DNA of 64,000 nt from Bdellovibrionales bacterium (GCA_018266295.1 JAFEAQ010000011.1:1153626-1217625); one strand, 5' to 3'. Counted from the stretch's first letter, positions 26,441-35,967 are shown. Program-made: numbers and translations. The notes: generated by a model from the letters alone, not told the origin.

Positions 26441-29278
26441 CTACTGTTGTTTCGACATTGCGGGAATGCGTTGGATATATTTTTTATAATCATCGCGCCA
26501 CTCGGAGTTTTTTAATTGTTCCTGAGCGAGGTTGTACCAGAACTGATTTTTATGCCCTTTCAAAGGGCTCCAAACATCAGCGGCTTTTTGTACTTCCCCT
26601 TTTTTGAAGTAAATCTGTCCGAGCTTGTAACGAATCGAAGAAAGCGGACGAGTTTCCTCATAAGTACTTAATAATTTATCAAAGGCCGCGATCGCATTAG
26701 GACCGTCGCCTTTATCAAGATACAACTGACCTAAAAGTTCTAAAGACTTTGCATGCACGTTCACTGGAACTGCTTTTGAGTCATTCATCAAAATATCGAT
26801 TTTCTTCAAAGACTCAATCGCTGAATCTGGTTTGCCTTGTTTCACTTCTAGCTGAGCCAAACGAAGATACGGTTCGGCTACTAAAGAAGCTTGGCCTTTC
26901 CAAGTTTTCAAAAGTTCCGTCAAATAGCGAACCGCTGAATCGAGGTCGCCACGTTTCTCAAGAAGATCCACCGCTACACGAACACGCTCAATCTGCTGAG
27001 CTTCGCTCAAGTTTTCCGGGTTCTTGATATTTCTCAAATAATCATAAGCTTGATTGAACTTCTTTTGCTGGAACGTCGTATTCGCCAAGCGCAAGTTCAA
27101 TTCATCTTCACTCGGCTTACGCTTTGTTGCCGTCAGTTCTTTATCCGCAGTTGAGCCCTTAATTGCGTACACTTGATTCAAAACATCGCGATAATATTTC
27201 TCAGCCTGCTCTTGAGCACCCGCCATTTCAAAAGCGTTTGCCAAATAAAACTTTGTATCAATACGATCGCTATTTTTCAGCCAGTTCTCAGCATATTTGC
27301 TATGAGTTTTCAAAGCTTTGATGAAATCTCCTGCATTGATCTGATCGTGAATTTCATCTGTGATGTTACCGACGATACGGCGCTTAACAAGGTCGCGATC
27401 TACGGTTGTTGGGTTCTGCTGATAGTACTTCGTCAAAAGGTCGATGGCTTTTTCATGTTCACCGCGAGCTGTATAACCTTCAGCAATCATGAGAGTTCCG
27501 AACTGTTCAATATTCGGAATATCAAGCTTCTTCACCAAAGAAAGAATCTCTTTGGTTGCCGCGTCGGCTTCTTTAGGCTTCATGCCTTTCATGCGCGCGC
27601 TTGTTAAACGCAAACGGGCAATGATCGCATTATTACTTTCGCCATAGCGGAAATATGTTTCCAGATAAGCCCCGATCACACGAGACTTGTCGGCGCCCAA
27701 AATATCGAGCAACTCTCCCATGCGAGTCATAGCAAAAGCAGCATGCTCATGCGAAGGGAACTTCTTCATGAAATCTAGGTAAGCATCCAAAGCCTGACGG
27801 TAGTTGCCCATCCCGAACAAAGCTTCTGCTTGGTTGTAGAAGGCATTTGGATATTCATTTTGGTACTCAGGGTATTTCTTAATCGCGTCCTTATATGTAT
27901 CAACGGCTTTCTGATAATTTTTCGCCTGAACGTACACATCGCCTTCGCGATAAGCCGCTTCCGACTTGATCTCTTTATAAGGACTTTCCTTTTGCAGCTT
28001 CGTAAAAATATCAGCAGCTTCTTGATAACGATTGAGTTTCAAGTAAGCAATGCCGGTTCCGATTTTTGCCAAGTCATTTGAAAGGGCATCGGCTTTACCT
28101 GCATAGCCTTTTTCAATGTGCTCGTTAAACAGACGAATCGCATCCATCGAATCGCCTTTTTCAAGAGCCATGTTACCCAACATCAGAGATGTCCGCTCCA
28201 CCAACGGAGATTTTGGATGCTTCTGAATCGCCTGCTTGTACTTTACTTGCGCGATTTCGTAATACTTTGGATCTTCTTTATCTTGCCAGAGGTTTTTGTA
28301 AACATCCGCCGTCATAAAGTCGACCAAGTCATTGTACTCAGACTCTGGATATTTTTTCTGGAACCATTCTTCAGTCTTGAGGTAAACAGCGTAGCGCTTG
28401 TTCTCAAACAACGTCAGCAACAAACGCGCTTGTTTATTTTCATCTGTTTGTTTCGGTGCAATCTCATATATAGGAGAAGCGATCTTCATTCTTTCCCAAT
28501 AATGATTTTCCGCACGAATCATCGGATATGGAATAAAGTAGCCCTCTTTACTGCGAAGCATGGCATCTTCTTTGATCTCGTAGTCTTTAATAGTAAAGCG
28601 CTCAAAGTTCGGATCGCCGCCATCAAAAAGACCCGAGCGGCTTTCTGTCGAGTCATGCGAATTGGGACCGTCATTTTTTACAACCAGAACGTCCGCAGTG
28701 GCAGGCTTGCGAGTTTTGCCATCTTTGCCAGCTTTTGCCGCTACAGTTTTTGACTTGGCCGGAGTTTCCGTAGACTTAGCGTTCTTCTTTGGCAGCTCAG
28801 TCGGGGCATCGCCTTCTTCATTTTCTGCAGCTTTTGCGGCAGCTGCCGGCTTCGCCGCTTTTGCGGTGGTTGCAGGCTTTTTGTTTTGAGCATTCACATA
28901 AAAATCGACAATCAAACGGGATGGTTGATCTGTGAGATAATCAAAACTTTCAATTTCATCACCTGGAACCTGGAAGCTCACGATGTACTTGCCGTCCGGA
29001 CCTGACTTATCCACTGACACGCTGGTCACCATATCGCTCTTAAACGAAAGAAGTTTCTTCAATGAAGCATCGTCCATCGCATCGACGGTCAGTTGCAGAT
29101 AGCTTTTGCCGGATTTTTCAACTCGACGAAGGTCATAGTCCCAGTTTTGCTGACCAGAGAGCTCCAAATGCACGGTGTCCCCTTGATCGGCGATCAAGCT
29201 GGAGATCTTCGCAGCGTTTGCAAACGAAGCTGAAACTAGACTAACGAGCAGGCTGACAACGATGAAACCGAATTTCAA
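26441..29278 (-). CDS. Exported AMIN-like/TPR protein, first gene of the flagellar operon
   Basis: 945 residues from the TTG at 29278, chosen because AAGGAG lies eight bases upstream and a signal peptide (LKFGFIVVSLLVSLVSASFANA) follows at once. An in-frame ATG at 29389 would place the signal peptide 37 residues inside and lies upstream of the predicted promoter. After the signal come an AMIN-like beta domain (about 23-130, ending SFDYLTDQPSRLIVDFYV), an Ala/Lys/Pro-rich linker, and then a long array of TPR-like helical repeats to the C-terminus (YQEAADIFTKLQKESPYKEI, YQKAVDTYKDAIKKYPEYQN, YRQALDAYLDFMKKFPSHEH and others). The layout of beta domain plus TPR solenoid in the periplasm, at the head of a flagellar operon, recalls PflA of Campylobacter, a stator-scaffold protein. 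That relation is inference. Confidence 0.85.
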   Translation of the reverse strand: MKFGFIVVSLLVSLVSASFANAAKISSLIADQGDTVHLELSGQQNWDYDLRRVEKSGKSYLQLTVDAMDDASLKKLLSFKSDMVTSVSVDKSGPDGKYIVSFQVPGDEIESFDYLTDQPSRLIVDFYVNAQNKKPATTAKAAKPAAAAKAAENEEGDAPTELPKKNAKSTETPAKSKTVAAKAGKDGKTRKPATADVLVVKNDGPNSHDSTESRSGLFDGGDPNFERFTIKDYEIKEDAMLRSKEGYFIPYPMIRAENHYWERMKIASPIYEIAPKQTDENKQARLLLTLFENKRYAVYLKTEEWFQKKYPESEYNDLVDFMTADVYKNLWQDKEDPKYYEIAQVKYKQAIQKHPKSPLVERTSLMLGNMALEKGDSMDAIRLFNEHIEKGYAGKADALSNDLAKIGTGIAYLKLNRYQEAADIFTKLQKESPYKEIKSEAAYREGDVYVQAKNYQKAVDTYKDAIKKYPEYQNEYPNAFYNQAEALFGMGNYRQALDAYLDFMKKFPSHEHAAFAMTRMGELLDILGADKSRVIGAYLETYFRYGESNNAIIARLRLTSARMKGMKPKEADAATKEILSLVKKLDIPNIEQFGTLMIAEGYTARGEHEKAIDLLTKYYQQNPTTVDRDLVKRRIVGNITDEIHDQINAGDFIKALKTHSKYAENWLKNSDRIDTKFYLANAFEMAGAQEQAEKYYRDVLNQVYAIKGSTADKELTATKRKPSEDELNLRLANTTFQQKKFNQAYDYLRNIKNPENLSEAQQIERVRVAVDLLEKRGDLDSAVRYLTELLKTWKGQASLVAEPYLRLAQLEVKQGKPDSAIESLKKIDILMNDSKAVPVNVHAKSLELLGQLYLDKGDGPNAIAAFDKLLSTYEETRPLSSIRYKLGQIYFKKGEVQKAADVWSPLKGHKNQFWYNLAQEQLKNSEWRDDYKKYIQRIPAMSKQQ

Positions 29279-29330
29279 TTTGCTCACTCCTTGAACAAAC
29301 TTTAAAGACACTTCTACGAAACAATTCCAA

Positions 29331-29346
29331 TGCACAAGCAATGCCA
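29331..29346 (-). promoter_or_regulatory. Sigma-54 (-24/-12) promoter of the flagellar operon
   Basis: The minus strand reads TGGCATTGCTTGTGCA. It matches the consensus TGGCAC-N5-TTGCA at the invariant GG and GC, with the exact ten-base spacing between them. Transcription would start near 29320, leaving a leader of about 42 bases to the TTG start of the TPR gene. This supports sigma-54 control of the TPR-EBP-flgBC-fliEFGHIJ operon. Confirmation needs 5'-end mapping. Confidence 0.75.
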
Positions 29347-29510
29347 GGTCCTTTTCTTCCTCCAGGGCAAATATTTTCCAGCTGGGCAAAAATGACCCAT
29401 TGATTTTTGTCGGTGTCCGACAAACTCATGACACTCTTCCAAAGTCGGTATCACCGAAAGTCGAGAATTGATTTTAACTACTGAGGATTTCTAATTTTTT
29501 AGCCGATGAA

Positions 29511-30017
29511 ATGATTATGAAAAACCATCACCTTCGATATCTCATTTTCATTTGGCTCATGCTGACTTTGGGGGCCTGTGTCTCGGTTAAAATTCCGAGC
29601 GGGACAGGCACGCCGGCAAAAGATCTCAAGTACGCGGATCCTGCGGCTCCATTTAAAGAAATCAAAGTCACTTCAGGTGATAAGGCTTGGCTCAGTGGCA
29701 AAACCGGGAACACGATCTCTTTCCTTTCCGACTGCAACGGCAATGCGGATCCGAGCCTCCAGCAAATCGAAGGTGATTCGCTGGTCGTGTTGGATAAGCT
29801 CAAAGTTCTTTCTACACAAAATTTTGAATTCAACGGCCGCGATGCTCTTCGAACCGAGGCCCAAGGTGAAGTCGACGGTGTTCCGGTTAAAACTTTGCTC
29901 GTCGTATTTAAGAAAAACGGCTGCAATTTCACGCTGAGCTATGGTGGCGTAGCAAAGTCTTTTGAATCTGAGAAAAACTATTTCGAGAAATTCTTAGAAA
30001 GTTTCAAGGCGCCCTAA
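29511..30017 (+). CDS. Lipoprotein at the head of the MCE/Mla operon
   Basis: 168 residues with a lipobox LTLGAC. An in-frame ATG at 29517 is an equally possible start; neither has a good Shine-Dalgarno sequence. The mature part has two cysteines (LSDCNG, KNGCNF) and aromatic ends (YFEKFLESFKAP). I do not recognise a named family. Its stop shares one base with the mlaE start, so it belongs to the lipid-transport operon and may serve as an outer-membrane or periplasmic accessory. Confidence 0.8.
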   Translation: MIMKNHHLRYLIFIWLMLTLGACVSVKIPSGTGTPAKDLKYADPAAPFKEIKVTSGDKAWLSGKTGNTISFLSDCNGNADPSLQQIEGDSLVVLDKLKVLSTQNFEFNGRDALRTEAQGEVDGVPVKTLLVVFKKNGCNFTLSYGGVAKSFESEKNYFEKFLESFKAP

Positions 30018-30799
30018 TGGATTCACTACCCGTCACGGCATTTTTACTTGAAGTTCTGCATTTCTGGGGTGGGCTCGGCATCCTCACGGGTCAGGTCTTC
30101 CGTGACACGTTTAAGGGTAAAATCTATTGGAAGCTTGTCGTAGAACAGATCTTCCAAGTGGGTTATAAGTCTGTTCCGCTGGTCTTTGTAACTTCATTCA
30201 GCATCGGCATGGTGATGGCATTGCAATTTGGTCTGGGTCTCGAAAAATTCGGCGGTAAACTGTATGTTCCGAAACTCGTTGCTGCCACCATCCTCCGCGA
30301 AATCGGTCCGATGTTTACAAGCTTGATGTTCGCGGCTCGCATTGGCGCGGGTATGGCCAGTGAAATCGGCTCTATGACCGTGACTCAGCAAATTGATGCG
30401 ATTCGCGCGCTCGGCACTTCGCCGATCAAAAAAATCGTGATCCCACGTGTGATTGCTTGCTTGATTGCTCTTCCCGTCCTGGTGGCCTTTGCCAACATCG
30501 TCGGGAATGCCGGAAGTTTGATTGTCGGAGCAACGGAACTCAGACTGGACCCAAATTTCTACTACTTGAAAATCATGTCCACGGCGACTCTTGATGACTA
30601 TCTCTCGGGTTTTGCCAAATCGTTCTTCTTTGCTTGCTTTATCTCTCTGTCTTCTTGTTACTTTGGTCTCAACGTAAAAAATGGCGCCAAGGAAGTCGGT
30701 ATCGCCACAACGAATGCCGTGGTGGTCTCATCGATCATGATTCTAGTCGGCGACTTCTTCCTTTCAAAATTAATTTGGATGCTGACTAAATGGGTGTAA
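30017..30799 (+). CDS. mlaE: MlaE-type ABC transporter permease
   Basis: 260 residues with about five membrane segments. The MlaE/TrbE features are clear: SFSIGMVMALQFGLGLEKFG, LREIGPMFTSLMFAARIGAG and MASEIGSMTVTQQIDAIRAL. It forms the inner-membrane channel of the MCE phospholipid transporter. It overlaps the upstream lipoprotein by one base and the ATPase gene by ten. Confidence 0.93.
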   Translation: MDSLPVTAFLLEVLHFWGGLGILTGQVFRDTFKGKIYWKLVVEQIFQVGYKSVPLVFVTSFSIGMVMALQFGLGLEKFGGKLYVPKLVAATILREIGPMFTSLMFAARIGAGMASEIGSMTVTQQIDAIRALGTSPIKKIVIPRVIACLIALPVLVAFANIVGNAGSLIVGATELRLDPNFYYLKIMSTATLDDYLSGFAKSFFFACFISLSSCYFGLNVKNGAKEVGIATTNAVVVSSIMILVGDFFLSKLIWMLTKWV

Positions 30800-31521
30800 T
30801 TGAAGTTAGAAACTTTAAAAAGTCTTTCGGTAAAAAGGTGGTCCACCGGGACATCTCTTTTTATGTGCGTAAAGGCGAATGCATGGGCCTGATCGGCGGA
30901 TCCGGCACCGGCAAAAGCGTGATCTTGCGCAGTCTGATCGGGCTTGAAAAACCTGACAGCGGGCAAGTGATCATCAATGGCGTTGACATCACCCATATGA
31001 ACGAGCGCGAACTCCTCGAAGTTCGCAAAAAAGTGGCGTATGCCTTTCAGAACGGCGCCCTTTTTGACTCGATGACCGTTTTTGAAAACCTTGCTTATCC
31101 CCTCCGCGAGCATTTTCAGCTCACGGAGAAAGAAATCAGCGACCGCGTGCTGGGCAGTCTCGATGAATTTGGTCTTGCTGGCAATGAGAACGTCTATCCG
31201 ACGAGTCTTTCAGGCGGTATGCAAAAACGTGTGGGCCTTGTACGTGCGATGATGATGAGTCCCGAGATCATCTTGTATGATGAACCGACAGCGGGTCTTG
31301 ATCCGTTTAACACACGCAAGATTCAAGATTTGATTTTAAGATTGAAAGCCAAAGGAGTGACCTCGATTCTGGTGACTCATGATATGCCGACGGCGAATGC
31401 TGTTTGCGACAAAATGGCGATGGTCCTGAACGGCCGTATTGAAGCGCAAGGGACGATGTCTCAGCTCGATCAAGACAGCCTCGGAGCTATTGCTAAATTC
31501 ATCGCCGGAGAGGAACTCTAG
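30790..31521 (+). CDS. mlaF: MlaF-type ABC transporter ATPase
   Basis: 243 residues. Walker A is GGSGTGKSVI, the signature is TSLSGGMQKRVGLVRAMMMS and Walker B ILYDEPTAGLD. The ATPase pairs with the MlaE permease. The start overlaps the end of mlaE, indicating coupled translation. Confidence 0.94.
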   Translation: MGVIEVRNFKKSFGKKVVHRDISFYVRKGECMGLIGGSGTGKSVILRSLIGLEKPDSGQVIINGVDITHMNERELLEVRKKVAYAFQNGALFDSMTVFENLAYPLREHFQLTEKEISDRVLGSLDEFGLAGNENVYPTSLSGGMQKRVGLVRAMMMSPEIILYDEPTAGLDPFNTRKIQDLILRLKAKGVTSILVTHDMPTANAVCDKMAMVLNGRIEAQGTMSQLDQDSLGAIAKFIAGEEL

Positions 31522-31529
31522 GAGAAACT

Positions 31530-32333
31530 ATGGAAAACAACGCAAAAGTACAACTTCGAGTAGGTATTTTCCTTGTGGTGGGCCTGATCATCCTGCTGGG
31601 CTCGATCTTCTTGCTGGGTGCCGACAAGGCGTTCTTCCGCAGCTACACGACTCTGCACGCGCACTTTGAGCAAGTCCAAGGCTTGGCCGAAGGCTCTGTG
31701 GTTTCATTTTCTGGTATCACTGTTGGTAACATCAAAAAAATCAATATTCTTCCTGAGCGCAATCTCATCGACATCGTTATGCAAATTGATAACCAGTTCA
31801 TGCCACGCGTGACAGAGGGTTCGATGGTAGAAATCCGCACTCAAGGTGCCTTGGGTGATAAGTACATCTTCATCATCCCAGGCGATCCTAAGGCAAAGCC
31901 GCTCACAGAAAACGCCGTGATCGAAGTCGCGAAAGCCACAGACATCCTCGGCATTCTTTCAGAGCGTGGCAACGAAGCTGAAAAGATCTTCGATATCATC
32001 AATGAAATGCACCGCTTTTCAAAATCGCTCAATGCGGAAAACCGTGTGGATAAGATCCTCGCGAATATGGCTAGTGCCACTGCAAAACTTGATAAGACGG
32101 CGGGCGCTGCTGAAAAAATCACAGAGGGCCTCAGCGACGGTAAACTTAAAAACACCGTGGATCGCTTAGACAGCGTTATGACGAAGCTTGATAAAGGTCA
32201 GGGCACACTCGGTGCTTTGATCAACGATTCAAGCCTGCACGATCAATTGAAATCAATGCTTGGTGGATCACCACGCAAGAGTTACATGAAAAACCTTATG
32301 CGTACTTCAATCGAAAAGAACGAAGAAAAGTAG
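31530..32333 (+). CDS. mlaD: MlaD-type MCE domain protein
   Basis: 267 residues. One N-terminal membrane anchor (about 9-30, VGIFLVVGLIILLGSIFLL) is followed by the MCE domain (YTTLHAHFEQVQGLAEGSVV, SGITVGNIKKINILPERNLI, IRTQGALGDKYIFIIPGDP) and a helical C-terminal tail. MlaD forms the lipid-binding hexameric ring in the periplasm. Eight bases behind mlaF with a GGAG site. No mlaC or mlaB-like gene follows, so the periplasmic shuttle must be elsewhere or replaced. Confidence 0.93.
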   Translation: MENNAKVQLRVGIFLVVGLIILLGSIFLLGADKAFFRSYTTLHAHFEQVQGLAEGSVVSFSGITVGNIKKINILPERNLIDIVMQIDNQFMPRVTEGSMVEIRTQGALGDKYIFIIPGDPKAKPLTENAVIEVAKATDILGILSERGNEAEKIFDIINEMHRFSKSLNAENRVDKILANMASATAKLDKTAGAAEKITEGLSDGKLKNTVDRLDSVMTKLDKGQGTLGALINDSSLHDQLKSMLGGSPRKSYMKNLMRTSIEKNEEK

Positions 32334-32337
32334 CCAC

Positions 32338-32733
32338 TCACGAATTCATTTCCGGTTGCGGGGACACTTCTGTTCCCGCAAGCCAAGCAATGGCCTCGTC
32401 CAACTGATTGTTTGCATAGTCATGGACCGGACAGGGAATCAACGGTTTGAACATCCGGGCCGCATCGCGAATCCAACCTATATCAGTGACCACGGCAACC
32501 TTTTCGAAAGCCATCATATATTTGAGGCCCACTTTTAAATCGTCCCATGCGGCTCCAAGAGTCAGCCGTGCAAACTTCGGGCTTAACTGGTAAAGAAGGC
32601 GCACCTTGCGTCCCTGTCTCAATGCTTCGTCGAGCAAAGGGATTAATATCATCTCGTAGTCTTCAGCTGTCACGACATCTTCAGCGCGAATTCCAAGAAT
32701 ATGCGCTGGAAGATTCTGCATGATTGTGAACAT
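32338..32733 (-). CDS. SpoIIAA-like (STAS-fold) small protein
   Basis: 131 residues, no signal peptide. Segments such as LIPLLDEALRQGRKVRLLYQ, AAWDDLKVGLKYMMAFEKVA, VVTDIGWIRDAARMF and FKPLIPCPVHDYANNQLDEA match the SpoIIAA-like family (PF11964) known from many bacteria. Function is generally unknown. GGAGG lies at the right distance. It is convergent with mlaD, only four bases apart. Confidence 0.8.
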   Translation of the reverse strand: MFTIMQNLPAHILGIRAEDVVTAEDYEMILIPLLDEALRQGRKVRLLYQLSPKFARLTLGAAWDDLKVGLKYMMAFEKVAVVTDIGWIRDAARMFKPLIPCPVHDYANNQLDEAIAWLAGTEVSPQPEMNS

Positions 32734-32826
32734 AAAGCCCTCCAGGTTCTTCTATTTTTGCTTTTCAAAAAGAATATGAAAAGAAGAAGGCATTTGTAAG
32801 TTTACAAAAATGATGCTGTCGGTATG

Positions 32827-33225
32827 TTAATCGTCGTCGCTTTCAGGCGCGATTTTAGAAATCACGTTCTTGAAATCTTGTTGCGCTTGAACATCGCTCG
32901 GAACTTCACGGCGATCTAAAGTAAAACGGATGTTCTTGATCAAATGCTGGCCAAGTTTCTTGTTCAAAGTATCCTGAATCGGATCCTTCATAAACGTCAG
33001 CTGTTGCATCCAAGAACTGCTGCGCACCCACAAGTACAAAACGCCGCGGTTGAGCCCCACGGGTTCGGTGTTTTGGGCGATCGTCGGTCCGACAAATTCA
33101 CTCCAGCGGGCCCACAGCTTCCAACGCATAAACTGTTCAGACAACGGCGAATTGCCGCTCTCAAACAGGCGCTGAAGGACCTCGGAGCCGAGGCTAAACT
33201 TGGATTTAGGATCTTGATCACGCAT
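32827..33225 (-). CDS. DUF721/DciA-like protein
   Basis: 132 residues. The core (WARWSEFVGPTIAQNTEPVG and GVLYLWVRSSSWMQQLTFMK) is the DUF721 pattern, the family of DciA, which loads the replicative helicase DnaB in many bacteria lacking DnaC. Cytoplasmic. Divergent from trmFO. Loader function is inferred from the family. Confidence 0.8.
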   Translation of the reverse strand: MRDQDPKSKFSLGSEVLQRLFESGNSPLSEQFMRWKLWARWSEFVGPTIAQNTEPVGLNRGVLYLWVRSSSWMQQLTFMKDPIQDTLNKKLGQHLIKNIRFTLDRREVPSDVQAQQDFKNVISKIAPESDDD

Positions 33226-33328
33226 AGGTTAGATCTAGCACAGCTAACCCCTAAAATCCTTTGAAAAAACTCCCCTTTCCGCCTTATCACCCCTTGTCAA
33301 GGGCCCCCAGAGCGGCTACACAAGGCCC

Positions 33329-34681
33329 ATGAACTTGAAATCAGACAAGAAAATCACGGTGGTAGGAGCTGGCTTAGCCGGCAGTGAATGTGCTTTGCAA
33401 CTCGCCGACATGGGCTACAAAGTCGTGCTTTTTGAAATGCGCGACAAGACCATGACTCCAGCCCACAAAACCAACAAGTTTGCGGAGCTTGTCTGCTCAA
33501 ATTCTTTCGGCAGCACGGGCGAAGTCTCTGCCCCGGGTCAGTTGAAATGGGAAGCGCAGAAATTAAATTCAAAAATCCTCGAAGCCGCTTACCACGCGCA
33601 AGTTCCTGCGGGCCAAGCCCTCGGCATGGATCGCGAAGTCTTCTCTTCAAAAGTCACGGAGATGATCAAGAATCATCCGAACATCGAAGTCCGTAACGAC
33701 GTGATCAACAACCTTGATGAAGTTCCTCGCCCAGCAGTGATCGCAACGGGCCCACTCACGCACGATAACTTGGCCGAAAGCCTGCGCCGTCACTTTGGTG
33801 ATGAGTTTATGTACTTCTTCGATGCCATCGCGCCGATCATCGATACAGACAGCATCAACACAGACATCGCTTGGAAAGCCGATCGTTACGATAAAGGCAC
33901 CGGCGATTACTACAACTGCCCGCTCAATAAAGAAGAATACGAGCGCTTTATTGCCGAAGTAAAAGCCGCACGTAAAATCGAACCAAAAGAATTCGAAAAA
34001 ACGGATTTCTTCGAAGGCTGCATGCCGATTGAAGCCATGATCGACCGCGGAGATCAAACTCTGCGCTTCGGGCCGATGAAACCCGTGGGTCTCGACAACC
34101 CAAAAACCGGCCGCTACGCTTACGCCGTGGTTCAGCTTCGCCAAGACAACAAAGAAGGCACTGCTTATAACATGGTGGGCTTCCAAACCCGCATGGCTTA
34201 TAGCGAGCAAGTCCGTGTCTTCCGCATGATCCCTGGTCTTGAAAACGCGGAGTTCCTCAAGCTCGGCAGTATTCACCGTAACTTGTACATCAATTCACCA
34301 AAGCGCCTGAACTGCGATCTTTCCAGCAAGATCGATCCATGGTTGTTCTTCGCAGGACAAATCACCGGTGTTGAAGGTTACTTCGAATCGACATGTGTTG
34401 GTTTGATGGTGGCAAAGTTCATCGATCAAAAGCTGCAAGACAAAGTCTTCACTCCGCCGCCACGTTTGTCGGCGATGGGATCCTTGCTTGAAGCGATCAC
34501 CGATCCAACTCGTGCAGAACACTTCCAGCCGACGAACATCAACTTCGCTTTGATTCCGCCGCTCACCGAAGAAGACCTTGAGCCACTCAAAGCTCAGAAA
34601 CTTCACCGCGATAAAAAAGCGAAGAAAGAAGTGCAAATCAAGAAGGCCCGCGCGGCTCTTGAAAGCTGGGCTCAACAGTAA
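33329..34681 (+). CDS. trmFO: Folate/FAD-dependent tRNA (uracil-54-C5) methyltransferase TrmFO
   Basis: 450 residues, the standard size. The FAD-binding start is ITVVGAGLAGSECALQLADM. Further family marks are FAELVCSNSFGS, YNCPLNKEEYERF, FFEGCMPIEAMIDRG and LFFAGQITGVEGYFEST. The enzyme makes m5U54 in the tRNA T-loop using methylenetetrahydrofolate and FAD, unlike TrmA, which uses S-adenosylmethionine. It stands alone, divergent from the DUF721 gene. Confidence 0.96.
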   Translation: MNLKSDKKITVVGAGLAGSECALQLADMGYKVVLFEMRDKTMTPAHKTNKFAELVCSNSFGSTGEVSAPGQLKWEAQKLNSKILEAAYHAQVPAGQALGMDREVFSSKVTEMIKNHPNIEVRNDVINNLDEVPRPAVIATGPLTHDNLAESLRRHFGDEFMYFFDAIAPIIDTDSINTDIAWKADRYDKGTGDYYNCPLNKEEYERFIAEVKAARKIEPKEFEKTDFFEGCMPIEAMIDRGDQTLRFGPMKPVGLDNPKTGRYAYAVVQLRQDNKEGTAYNMVGFQTRMAYSEQVRVFRMIPGLENAEFLKLGSIHRNLYINSPKRLNCDLSSKIDPWLFFAGQITGVEGYFESTCVGLMVAKFIDQKLQDKVFTPPPRLSAMGSLLEAITDPTRAEHFQPTNINFALIPPLTEEDLEPLKAQKLHRDKKAKKEVQIKKARAALESWAQQ

Positions 34682-34827
34682 CCAGAAAGCTGGGTCTAAG
34701 CGTCTCAAACTGAGACGTCAAAACTCTGCGGGCCCGCTTCCCAATTTCGGCGCTGGCTCAAGCAGGTACACGCCAGAGTCCCTATAAAGCCCCCGGCTTG
34801 GCCTAGAGCTTGAAGTTCTAAGCCAGT

Positions 34828-35967
34828 ATGAAAAAATACCTAGGTCTCTGCTTATTCGTGCTATTTCCCCTTTGGGCCACAGCTCAGACAAAGCTTTTTC
34901 CTGAAGCCTGCGTAGCCTATGCCCTCGACAACTCGTTTGCTTCGATCAACCCTGGTGAGACCTCGTCACTGTTCGTAAAATGCCCGAATGAAAAAGCAGA
35001 GCCGGAGCGTGGTGCGGCCCGCCCAAAATACACTCGCAGTGATATTCAGTTCCTGCAAAGAGCTTTTAGCAATATCGAAGATTGTCTCGATATTCCAATG
35101 ACTGAAACGTTCCCTCGTCTGATGATGGAAAGCGGTTTTCACCCTTCGATTCAAAATCCAAACGGCGACACTGGTATTGGTCAGCTCACAAAGACCGCAA
35201 TCCAAGATGTCGACCGCGTTCTTCCCACTTACAAAGATAAGATTTTTAAAAGCACCAAGAATAGTTGCCGCTGGCTCAAAAGTTACTCGCAAAGTAAAAC
35301 AGGATTCTGGAGTCCTGTTGGTAATGGCAGCCGCTGTCAACTCATGACAAAAAACTACGGTGTTCTTAAAAACATTCTCTACGCTTCGATCTTGCACAAG
35401 CTCAACAAAGATTATGTTGCGAAAGAATATGAAAAACGCCAGATCGGCACTCTGCTGCTTCAAGCTGGAGTTTCCGACGATCACGGCCCTTACCTCCGTG
35501 AGCTTCTCGTCGATCTCGGTTACAACACCGGTGGCGCAACGGCGGTTAAAAACTTTCAAGATTATCTCTTAAGTCGCATCGATTTTTCTCAGCGTAAATC
35601 GCAAGAACTTGCGAATCCGGTTCTTTATCACGCTAATAAGTATCGCTTGAGCGAATTCCTTGGCCATGTGAAGGCCGATGATTTGGATTTCATGAAAGGC
35701 ATCGCGCGCCTCAGTCAACGTCGCGAGCAAATCAAAGCAAATCTTCTCGCACAGAATCCAAAACTTTCAGAGGGTGAGCTCAATCGTCTCATTGCTGTTT
35801 CTCTCCGAAACATCTCAGCCTCTGAGCTGAGCTTTCCAGAGTGGCTCAAGATCTGGCAAAGTCATGGCGGTCCTGGCTATGTCACGAGCTTAGCATCTAT
35901 TCATCGTCGTCTTGATGAGAAATTCGGCGCCGGTGTTTGCGCCGACAGTCAGTCATTCCGGCCCTAG
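34828..35967 (+). CDS. Secreted lysozyme-like (SLT-type) protein
   Basis: 379 residues with a signal peptide ending ATAQ. The segment TFPRLMMESGFHPSIQNPNG followed by DTGIGQLTKTAIQDV fits the lytic transglycosylase lysozyme fold, with Glu101 as the catalytic residue and GIGQL as the second conserved motif. The following 250 residues are helical and contain several cysteines. Such enzymes cleave peptidoglycan; whether the target is its own wall or that of other cells is unknown. The 146-base gap in front has a short inverted repeat (34701-34717) but no clear promoter. Confidence 0.75.
   Translation: MKKYLGLCLFVLFPLWATAQTKLFPEACVAYALDNSFASINPGETSSLFVKCPNEKAEPERGAARPKYTRSDIQFLQRAFSNIEDCLDIPMTETFPRLMMESGFHPSIQNPNGDTGIGQLTKTAIQDVDRVLPTYKDKIFKSTKNSCRWLKSYSQSKTGFWSPVGNGSRCQLMTKNYGVLKNILYASILHKLNKDYVAKEYEKRQIGTLLLQAGVSDDHGPYLRELLVDLGYNTGGATAVKNFQDYLLSRIDFSQRKSQELANPVLYHANKYRLSEFLGHVKADDLDFMKGIARLSQRREQIKANLLAQNPKLSEGELNRLIAVSLRNISASELSFPEWLKIWQSHGGPGYVTSLASIHRRLDEKFGAGVCADSQSFRP

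Noticed and set aside
29279-29389. 37-residue upstream extension of the TPR protein to an ATG at 29389
   Set aside because: It would bury the signal peptide, and the predicted sigma-54 start lies downstream of that ATG.
34682-34827. Possible c-di-GMP (GEMM-I) riboswitch in front of the SLT-type gene
   Set aside because: The string AAAGCCCCCGGC with CCTAG nearby recalls part of the GEMM core, but the GGNAAACC tetraloop arm and the ACGCAAAGCC junction are missing.
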